Below are positions 54,481 to 64,000 of a stretch of 64,000 bases of DNA, in pieces. A model generated the notes under the pieces. It had not been told where the DNA came from. It did no database searches and worked only from the letters and a program-made list of their open reading frames with translations. The stretch is taken from assembly GCA_013397075.1 (NCBI GenBank), contig VWZS01000240.1, forward strand, positions 186,001 to 250,000, in the 5' to 3' direction. The stretch's first letter is position 1, and every line of letters starts with the position of its first letter. The translations under genes were made by a program, and so were the position numbers. Origin of the DNA: Rhabdornis inornatus. Its lineage: Eukaryota; Chordata; Aves; Passeriformes; Rhabdornithidae.

Positions 54481-57400
54481 CTGGAAAAATGAAATATGCC
54501 TGGGGTGTGAGGGGAGGAGGGAAGGGACAGGTAGGAAAACAATGCCTGCTCTTTTCACATCTCGGGTCTTTCATCATCGTTATTGTTTTATATGACAGTA
54601 TATAATTTATTAAGAGATAGAAGTAAGGAGAAAGCAGAGTGGAGAGGCTAGAAGAAGCAAGAAGAGGTAGAGTGCAAGAAATAAGTTTTATTAGCACAAG
54701 GAGGAACAATGCCAGACTTGGGAAGCAAGAGAGAGACAACGGAGCGATAGAGAGAAACAGAATGTGGCAGGACAACAGGGGAGACTGGAGAACAGTTCTC
54801 AGGGAATTAGCTGGAAAAAGCCAGAAGATGGCTGCTTCCCTGGTGCTCCCTGGATTATCGACCAAGGGGACCTAATGTGTTTCACCCAGCATATTTCATA
54901 GCTGGGAAAAGCAGGTGATATTTGGGAGAAGAGGGAGTGGGGACTGTTGGCAGCCTTCCTTCTGCCTTCAGACAACAGTAGCACTCCTAGGGTTAAATCT
55001 GGATTTCAGAATGCAGAGAGAGAGAGAAGAGGGATTTAGGAGTCATTCAGCATGATGGGACAGCTTTAGAAATAAAAATAAAGGAATTAACAGATGCAGA
55101 GAAACACAAGAGACAATGAAAAATTGTTTGTCTAACATGTAGCAAACCAGGGCTTCTCACAGAGGTCAAGCAACCACCTACAGCTGCAGCCTGTGGATAA
55201 TGCACTGATACTTATTTGATGAAGAAATATTTTTTATTTATGTGAGCCTCATGAAAATGCATATGAAATTACAGCATCTGCAAACACAAGCAGAGAATCT
55301 AGGATGCCTACACTGAAATAAAGTGACCAAAGAACAGACTCAAGTTACTTTAGTTCACATCTGAGGGCCAGAAAATACCATGATATCTGGGATTTAGCTC
55401 CTGACTGAGGCAACTCAGTTTTTTGGCCAAATGCCTTAAATCCTGTGACCTGATTCCTGCCTTTGCTCTGGAGAAACACACTTGCAGAGTTCACCTCGAC
55501 ATCTCATTTCTTCCTCTTCCAGCCTCCAAGATATTTTTTTCTTTCAGTAGGTTTTTTATCCCAGAGCTAATGTCAGGGCTGGGTGCACTGGCTCTCCCTG
55601 CCAGCTGCCTGCTCACTGCCAGAAGGGGGTGCCTCTCCAGGCATGTAACAGCAAAACCTTGGGCAGCTTCTTGGGGTGTTCACTGGCTTGGAGAGTGTTG
55701 GATTTGAAGGCCAGAGCACCCTCAGATGCCAGCAGTAAGTCACAAGCAGCCCGTGGGGCTTTGCACAGGTGTGCAATGAAGTGCAGGCTGTGGTGGGGAT
55801 AAAGGGCCTCATTGAGTGAAGTGCAAAACCAGGGCTGGATTTCTTCAGGAATATGGTGGCCTCTGGATTTCTTGGCGCTTCTTGGGTGACCTCCTGATCT
55901 GCAAGCAGAGGCCAAAGTGCCATGAAGAGGAAGAAGCTGCACATAGCTGCTTAGCCAATGGCAGGCAGCATGCTGGAGAAGGGTGGGCAGCAGCCAGCCA
56001 AGATGGTTCCCATGTTTGCTTGTCACCCTTTTCCTTCCTTCACACAGGCATTGAAGTCTGCTGGCAGTCTGTAAGGTGGAGACAGTGTCTGGCATGCTTC
56101 CAGCCTGGAGAAGTCTTGGGTAGCTGACAACCAGCACAGCTCCCTAGGTAGATGCTGTGATATCCCAGAGTCAGGAATGCAGCTGAGGTCCTTGGAAGGG
56201 TCAGCTGTGACAGCCCTCCCATCTGGTTAGGAGCTGGGCTCTGGGCTATCTCCCTCATGAGCATACAGTGTCTTTTGCATCCCAAGCCTCAAAGAGTGGT
56301 GAGGGGTGGAGGATCACCATCAGACCCCTGGATGAGCAGAACTGTTGGCTTCTACCCTGTGCAGAACATGCAGCAGCTGCTCCCCACCAATGGCTGCACT
56401 CTTTCAAGGTTTTTCTGAGAGAGACTTTAGAGGATGGCAGATGGACACAACACAGGATAGCAAAGGTAAGGCCTGCAAGATCATAGAGACCAGACTGTCC
56501 TGTGACCACAGTATGGCTGTGGGCTGAGCTGCTGGGGATGGCAGCTGGGGGGAGCACCCATGAGCAAGATCATGTTTGTGTGGATGGAAGCCTGAAGGAG
56601 GATGAAGGGAGAAGGTAAAGCAAAGGCATTAGCTGGGCACTTCCTAGCATCTGTAGCTCCATGCTGCCTCCTTCACCCGCCCTCTTCTGCCTCAGCACTG
56701 GGACCCTTGGAAAAGGCAAGGAGCTACAAGAGCAAAACCATGGGGAGCTGGAGGAATTCCCACCAGCTCCGTAGCCACTCACACCCAGGGAGGTCATGTT
56801 CTCAGTGGGCTCTAGCATCAAGTTGTCCCACTTCTCAGACCTGGCCAATTTAAGGTCAATTTAAGGTGGCATTCCTTAGCCTCTCAAATAAGGCACTTTT
56901 CCTGTCTAGTCCTTTCTTCTTTTTACACAACTCTTAATGAATTTCAGGGTTTGCCCCTTGTAAAACTAGGATTAGACAAAATTTTAATGACTATTAAGAG
57001 TAATAATTTTACTTTTAAATTGAAAGATAGGGTCCATCTGAGGTGAAATCTTGGCTCTGCCAGAGTCAGTGAGAAGCTTGCCAATAATTTATTTGAGCCA
57101 GGATTGTACCCATTAGAGTTCAGGGCAATTTCAGGGCTCTGGCTATTTCACAGGTTTAAAGAGAAAATGCCACAATTGTTGTAATAACCCAACTCCCTTT
57201 AATGAGCAAATTCAAGGAAATTGGTGCAGAACAGGAGGGAAAAACAGGATGACAAGGAGAATGCTAAAAAGCTACCATGCCAGCAGGGTGACATTCTCCT
57301 GGTGGTGCTTCTCACACTGCAACTGAAGCTTGAAGATGGAGTGAGCACCTTCATCTATCCCCCATCCCTCTCCTTGCACACCCAGCTCATGTCCAAGTTG

Positions 57401-57889
57401 TGCCAATCAGTTATGCCTGGCCTTTATAGAGTCTGACTTGCTCCAGTGCATGGACAACTCTAGCTCTAATAATGTGCTGGTCAAAATCATGCTTTCATAG
57501 CTGCTGCTTTGCAGCTCCCAACCATGCTCTTTTATCTCCACCTTCTTCAGCCCATGCCCAATGGCACCTGCTTCTATCTCCAGGATGTAGTATCAATTGC
57601 TTTCTCTCTGTTGGCTTCTTCTTGAATCAGGTTTGAACTTATCCTCAAGTCCATAACTCTATCCTCCCCCTTTTTTCTGTTTAGCTTCTTATCATTCTTC
57701 CTGGTCTCTTGACCACTCTAGCTCCAAGCTCTCAAAGGCACTCCTACTGAGTGCTATTCTGAGTGCACTTCTGGCTTTGTGCTCTTATGTGCAGCATCCC
57801 AGATATGCCCTCTACATTTCCCTTTTTCATGTCCATGCAATACCTGCTGCCAGCATACTGCCTGTCACTGACATCTCTGGGTGCTAGAA

Positions 57890-57917
57890 AATGGTAATTA
57901 CTTCAGTAATTACCATT
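57890..57917. repeat. Perfect 12-bp inverted repeat with TAATTA cores
   Basis: AATGGTAATTAC, a 4-base loop TTCA, then GTAATTACCATT. Each arm contains a homeodomain-type TAATTA core. Confidence 0.85.
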
Positions 57918-60900
57918 ACAAATTACATTGCAGCTGGGTGAGAAAAGAGAATAATACATATTATGCAGCGTCTTCAGGGCCCCGCCCTTCCTGCTCTATA
58001 GCAGCACTGCTGAAAGAGCAGAGAGGGCTGAGGTGAGGACAGAGGTTTGACAAGATTTGACAGGCAGTTCCTGTGTGGATGGAGAATGGGATTTTAAGAC
58101 ATCCACAATAAACATTGACGAAAGTTTTAGGGACTAGTGAGACCAAGTCAATCAATCCACTGCTTTACAGGTGGCAGAAGTGAAGATGATATGATAATGA
58201 AGCTCTAGCCAGTAAGCCAGTGTGCTGCTGCTTCCGGAGCAACCTGCAAGGCACAATGGAGAAGCCCCGTGGAGAGGGAATTACAATAATTGAGCGAAAT
58301 GGCCAGTAGGTGTTTACTGCTCTTGCATGGTCGTCAGGGGGTGCAGTAAATCAGGGTACAGCCTGTACAAATTGCACTACTGGATGAAAACAAAGAATGC
58401 ACTTTGGTCCCCTACCTTCCCTGTTTCCAAATTCAGCAGAGATGCTGCAGGACCCTGATGCTTTGAAAGCACACTGGTATGGGGTGCAGTGCAGGGCAAT
58501 GATACTCGGTCGTAAAGAGCTGAATCAGAGCAACTTTGCAAAGTTGGCACATGGGTCTGGAGCAGAAGCTTATTTTTAAAAACATTGGACTTTTGGACCA
58601 CTGAGAGATGCTGCAATAGGGAATGATGTCCTGGACATGCTTCTATGAGATGACCCTGATTGGGATGCCTGAATCCAGAAGCTACATAGTCATTTTGGTG
58701 CTCAGGCTGTACCTGCTCAGGCCCAGAGCTGTGGCCTCAAGCCCACAGGGCTGCACATGTGTGTCTCACCAGCTGGTGCAGGGAGGTGAAGGAAAAGAGT
58801 AGGCAGGCCTTTGGGGCAGTAGTGATACCATTTGTGCTCATGAGTTTGACATGCCGTATTGGAAATGCTGTATTAGAAATGCATCGATGAGAGAGAGGCT
58901 TGTAAAATATTTTTATTTTGTGTTCTCATCTTTTAGAAATGTTTTTATGAGATTATATCTGTGTCTCACGGATTGAGTCAATTGATTATAGCACAGTCCC
59001 ACCAAACTATACCCATTTATGTCATAGCCTGGCACATTCAAGACTTGAAATACTTTCATGTTTATAAATGGTCTCTAGTCTGAGGTTGAGGCAGTTAATG
59101 ACATAGGTAAATCTATAACCCTGAGAAGGGACCCAAATAAAAAACAAGTGGCTGTATGGACTTTGTGCACAGTTTGCTTTTACAACCAAGCATCCACAAG
59201 AAAAATATATTGGCCACTTCTCCTTAGATTCAAGCTCCTCACCATAGCCTGTCTGCTTGTGAATGTACTTTGGAGCTTGTCTGACCCAGTGTGGTACCAA
59301 AATGGCTGCAGATGCTGCAGCCTTGTCACAGGTCCAGCTTGGGGGATGGATGTCCTGGGGTTAGGGAGGCAAAGCTAAATGGGCAATTATAAACTGCTGT
59401 TTCCTCTGGACCCCACTGCTATTGTATTTTTGTCGCTATCTCCAGGTAATCTCACCTCCCAAGGTCTGTAAGACTCTTCCTCCTGCCAATCTAGCCTCTA
59501 CAAGATATTTCAGCAGCTGATGTGAATGATTATTGGCCTGCTATGGATTTCAGATGGTACATCAGTGCCACCCATGACAGTGCTTTCTCTTCAGCAGAGT
59601 ACTGTCCTTGCCCTGCTGCAATGATTGAAGTGAGCCTCAAATGTAAGCAACTTGTTTTTGTATTTCATCACTTTTTCCATAAATATTTTCCTTTGAGTTG
59701 CACTTTCTCTTGCTTCCTTCAGCCGATAGGTGGTATATTTTGTAAAGTTTGATAATAATTTTTTTGGCTGATCTGTTTCTTCAGAGAGCAGGGTAGCGTG
59801 TGTTTAGCACCACAGGTGTCTTCCAGATTGTGTTTTTTCTCTTCCTGCAGTTTGATACAGTAACCCCAGCATAGCCCTCAGCTACTCTGCTTACACTCAG
59901 ATTCGATGTTGTCATTATGCTGGAGGACAATTTGGTTGTGGAAAGTGGTTTTTAAGCTGACAGCACAAGATTTAGTAGGGCCCAGAACCTGGAGGAGTCA
60001 TTGCCCTGAGAACATGAGACCCCAAAGACAGCCACAGATAGTCCATCTTGCTACAGCACAGCTGCTCTGCACCAGGCTTTCTCCTCATCTCTTCAAAGCC
60101 TTATCCCAGGGCAGGTCTGAGTGGGAAGGGTGCTTCCCAGCTACACAGAGGTTTCTGAACAACCTCTTGTGGTATCCAGCCTGTGACCTTCTGCAGGCTC
60201 CAGCAGCCACTTTAGGACTGCTCATTGTAATCCCCCACAGAGGACTGCATCCCTGAATGGGTGTTGTAGCTCTACCAGCACAAAAAACAAGGCAAATGTG
60301 GCCAGCAAGTGACATCAATTGTGCTTCAAAGCCCACGGCAGCCCTCTGGGAAGTGGAGTTATGATACCATCAAAACATAGCTGTGGCATAGGTGCCCGAA
60401 ACTGTTCTCCTGGCAGCTCAGTGCAACCTTGGCTCATATCCCAGAGCAACATCTCTCCCATTTTTCCCTGTGACAGGTTGTTCCTGGGGATCTCCTCACC
60501 TTTACCTCCCGTTTCCTGGTAATTTTCTCCCACCACTCATCAAATTTTGATATAATTTGACTATTTTGCTATTGCAGCAGAGGCAATGGTCCATTAGCAT
60601 TGCCCTGGGTGTGCTCACTGTCCTCCAGACCCACCCCAACAGACTGCAAGCAGCCCCCAAAACAGCCTGGCTGACCACATGGGGCAACAACAAGGCTGAA
60701 ATGGTGAAGAGGGCTGGTCTGACCAGAGGAACTGACATCATCCCAGAGCCGTGACCCTTCCCCTGGCCAAGTGTAATGGACTGAGCCCACAAAAGCTGCA
60801 GCTTCTGCCCTCAAAAAACTGAGGTTGTCCTCAATGAGTTGCCAGTAGTTCATTCCCTTAATCCCCTGCAGTTGTTGCCCCCAACTCATCCATCTTTGTA

Positions 60901-61411
60901 TTACATCTCCTGTGCAACATTACCCCTTCACCTCTGACATCCCAAATTCTGCCAGCCTCCAGAGCTCTGTTTTGCAGAGTGAAGGGTCAGTGCTAGCTCT
61001 GGTCCCTGGCAAGTACAGACAAACAGAGTCTTGGTGACAGATGGGCTGGTCTGGGTGATGTTGGCTGAGTGGCTTGGGCTGCCAGAGCTGATGTTCATGC
61101 CTGACTAGCGAGGATTTGCACATCAAAACATTTGTTGGGAGGATGCTGGGGGGGTCACAGGGTTACAGAAAAGGAATCCAAGGTCTTTCTGTGGAGAGAC
61201 AGAAATGGAAATTTTGACCTTGTCTGAAGATCAGAAATGGGCTGAAGAGCCTTGTTTGACAATAATGAGCTGAGAGCAGAAGAATGGCCTCTCTGGAGGT
61301 TCCTGCCCTCAATTTATCCACTTTCTTTCTACTGAAATCATGGCACTCCCGGGGATGACATCTCCAAAGCCCATCTCAATATGTCACTTGAATGAAGTGT
61401 TTGATCTGAGA

Positions 61412-61442
61412 ATTATTGTTGTTGTTGTTGTTGTTATTATTT
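61412..61442 (+). repeat. (TTG)6 with flanking ATT units
   Basis: Six perfect TTG units flanked by ATT-type degenerate copies. Confidence 0.9.
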
Positions 61443-63084
61443 TAATATTTGAAGGCTGATAATGCCTTTGACACTAAGACAGGACTTAAGAGCAAGGCAA
61501 GTTCCCATCCTGAGGCTTTGGGAGCACAGTTCCAGCTTCCAGTTAGTCACAGGACATCAGAATTCTGCTCTTAATGAAAAACTATATGACGCATATGTGG
61601 TATGAGTCATTATAATGTTAACTACAGTTACTTCAAGCCCAGACATTGCCAGAATTGCTTTCCTCCCTGAAGATGATTCATGTGCCTCATGTGTGACAGC
61701 TCAGTCATTTTTTTTGCTTATTCGAGTGAATTTCAATACTTTTTTAGGGTTTGGGGGGGCAAAGTCCTTCTGTTCCTGTTTGGCAAGTTGAATTTCCTTA
61801 ATATGTTCACAGTCAGCTTCTCAGAGATTTGATACCAGAAATGAGGAAAGAAGAAGAAATCAAGAGATTTGCAGGTCTGTGTGCAGGAGTTTGCACCAGC
61901 AGGCTGCCCTGGTACAAGGTCCACTCCCCACTACAGCCATGAAGTGGAGGCTGCCCTCAACTGCTCATGAGTTGAGCCCCAGGGGAGGGCAGAGGGATGC
62001 TAAATGATCTGCAGGAGACTACAGGATCCCAAAGACAGGGATGCAGCCCACCACTGCCCCTCTGAGCCAGCAAAGGACTGAGAACAAATGGGGAAGGTCC
62101 CTGTGCTGCTCACACAGCTGCTCGCTGATGTTTTCATCCTAACCCTGCTGCCTGCCTTTCATCTGGGGCTTCAGCAGCCTGGTAAAGCTTCATTTCCAGA
62201 GGCATTGCCTCCTGCTAATAGCTGCATAAGGAGGTCCCCAGGGATCACTCTGCCAGTCTCTAAAGAGGGTTTGTTCAGTAATTAGTCAGTGGGAGACCTG
62301 CTATCATGCAAGTGATGGCCACCTCAGATAGTAGCTCTATTTCCTGGGGTTGGACTTAAACCCTCTGCCACTGCATCACAGCATGGGGGCAGTCTGAGAG
62401 CCCCTAGCTGCTGTGGCTGTCCATATCCCCATGTGCGTGGGCTGGGGCACATCCTCGCTCAGCACGGGGGTTTTTGGGCAGAGTGGGACAACTCTGAAAA
62501 ATGAGAGGGAGCAGAAAAAAACAGTAAGTAGAAGAATCTTTAATGAAGTGAAGCACCACAGTCCAGGCCCTTGTAAGAGAACAGGACTGAACCCAGTTGT
62601 CTCAAAGCCAGCTATGGGACATGAGGAGTTTTCTCTTTGTCATCTCCTCTGAAAACACAGCTGAATCCTGCTATTTGCTCCGTGCCCTCCAAGGCCCTAG
62701 GGACTAGGGCTGCAGTCTGCACCAGCAGCAGGAGCAGCCCTGGTAACAGGAAGGCTGGATCACATCTGTCAGCCATTGACCTCACTTCTCTCACAATCAG
62801 AGATGGGCAAGATTTGCCAGGCAACCACATGTTACAGATTTCTACTCTTGGGAAGAATTATGTCAAAGTGAAGTCTTCAGTTTATGACTTAAATTCAACA
62901 TAATGGGATGCAGAAGTGCACAGACAGGCCTCAGACACTCTGCCCTCTCCCAAGGACATCGACATTTTTACAGCTGAAGCTCACTGAGGTTTTTTTTTGT
63001 TTCAGGCTACATGGGAGTCCAGATTTGAAGTCATGTGGTTTTCCCCCTTGATTTTCTTTTTAACTTAGAGTTTTACCTTCAGCA

Positions 63085-63185
63085 GTTGCAGAATCACAGT
63101 GAATCAGGCTGGAAGGACTGCTCTGATGTTGTCCATGGTGGACAAGTAGTCCCACCAGCTCAGCATTTTTAAGAGACTGTTATCT
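63085..63185 (-). mobile_element. Possible degraded CR1 3' end
   Basis: AGAATCACAGTGAATCAGGC followed by TGGAAGGACTGCTCTGATGT resembles the reversed CR1 3' end, with many changes. Boundaries are uncertain. Confidence 0.4.
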
Positions 63186-64000
63186 TTCATGGCCATATTT
63201 ACCACAAAGCTCTGGCTGCGGGCGAAAACAGCTAAAGCATATGGAGCAGCTATTCTGGGTTTAGAGCTGCTTTGCTTTTCCAGAGCAATGCAAAGCAGCT
63301 AGACAGCACACAGGGTTCCCTTCCATATCCCACTCGTCCTCCAGATGTCTGCTATTTCCCCGAACATATCCCCTATATGAAGTGACTGCACTCATACACA
63401 CCACCTCCTTCTCCCTCCTTGCCCCCTTCATACCCTGTAAAATCCCACACTGCTCCCCAGCTCTCCCAGCCTACACTGCAGCTGGCTCTGGTCCAGGAGC
63501 ATCAGCTCTGATGGGGACATTTGGAATTCATGGAGGTCTCTTGCCCTCATGAGGACTTGCCCTTCTCCATAATGACCTCCATGTCCTCCTAAGGTAACCA
63601 TCCAGGAGAACGGGAGTTTCTTATACTGTGTGGAGTTGAAAATTCTGCCACATATTTTAGGCATCCAGCAAGATTTCATAGCTGGAGCAAGGAAAAGGTC
63701 ACACTGGATGTCTATTCACAGCATGTCAACTGGAAGCTTAATTACTGCAGAATTCAGGTGCTTTCCAAAAGTACCTCCTTCCTCCATCCATCGCGTGCCA
63801 AAGAACAGTGCTGACACCTGAATACTGCTTCAGCACCACTCACAAGGGGTAAGAGGCCCCTCTTTGACATGGCTACATGAGACACTCAGGGCTGTGGGTG
63901 ATGGGGAGCAAGGGAAGGATAGGAAGGGATTCCCTGTGGATTTTACTGCACTGAAGTATTTTAATCTCCAGCCTCCTCAGAAGACAGCATTTGCTAAGAA

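Larger units (their letters stand above)
54481..64000. other. Gene-poor region to the window end
   Basis: No gene recognised. Holds a perfect 12-bp inverted repeat at 57890-57917, a (TTG)n repeat and a possible CR1 remnant. The longest ORF (minus, 55613-56137) overlaps another open frame and has no recognisable family. Confidence 0.5.

Noticed and set aside
55613..56137. 174-codon minus-strand ORF
   Set aside because: A second frame is also open across much of it and no family is recognisable. Kept only as context for the orphan exon at 54.3 kb.
1..64000. CRISPR arrays, bacterial operons, phage or plasmid systems
   Set aside because: The DNA is clearly vertebrate: spliced genes, CpG islands and CR1 LINEs. 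No direct-repeat arrays were seen.

Overview
The window is vertebrate nuclear DNA, most likely from a bird. Intron-split genes have compact introns, CpG islands lie at two promoters, and the interspersed repeats I can recognise are CR1 (chicken repeat 1) LINE fragments. No Alu, B1 or other mammalian SINE is visible. I cannot name the species. CR1 is also found in turtles and crocodilians, so 'bird' is an inference from compactness plus CR1.

Layout. (1) 387-22685, plus strand: the 3' two-thirds of LTBP2 (latent TGF-beta binding protein 2). It has 27 coding exons encoding about 1,183 residues and ending in a stop codon, with a poly(A) signal at 23352. The exons were rebuilt from splice sites, reading phase and family similarity, and nearly all are phase 1-1 modules of one EGF repeat or part of a TB (8-cysteine) domain. 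The N-terminal third of the gene lies upstream of the window. (2) 24729-26068, minus strand: NPC2, a complete 4-exon gene for the 151-residue lysosomal cholesterol-transfer protein, tail-to-tail with LTBP2. (3) 30258-31294, plus strand: ISCA2, a complete 4-exon gene for the mitochondrial Fe-S assembly factor, head-to-head with NPC2 across 4.2 kb that holds two separate CpG islands. (4) About 32.2-64 kb: roughly 32 kb in which I recognise no gene. It holds CR1 fragments, simple repeats, a few motif-rich spots that could be regulatory, and one orphan exon-like segment on the minus strand.

The three genes do not form a pathway. LTBP2 is an extracellular microfibril protein, NPC2 a lysosomal lumen protein and ISCA2 a mitochondrial matrix protein. 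Their association is conserved vertebrate synteny (human 14q24.3), but the NPC2-ISCA2 pair appears inverted here relative to LTBP2 compared with the human order as I recall it.

Points most worth a second look: LTBP2 lacks one EGF repeat that the human protein has (human EGF10); one ISCA2 intron uses a GC-AG splice pair; the NPC2 promoter carries an M-box/CLEAR-like E-box; the NPC2-ISCA2 interval is enlarged and contains a possible divergent transcript; and an inverted pair of RFX X-box-like sites lies in the gene-poor half. I found no evidence for a wholly new biological system.
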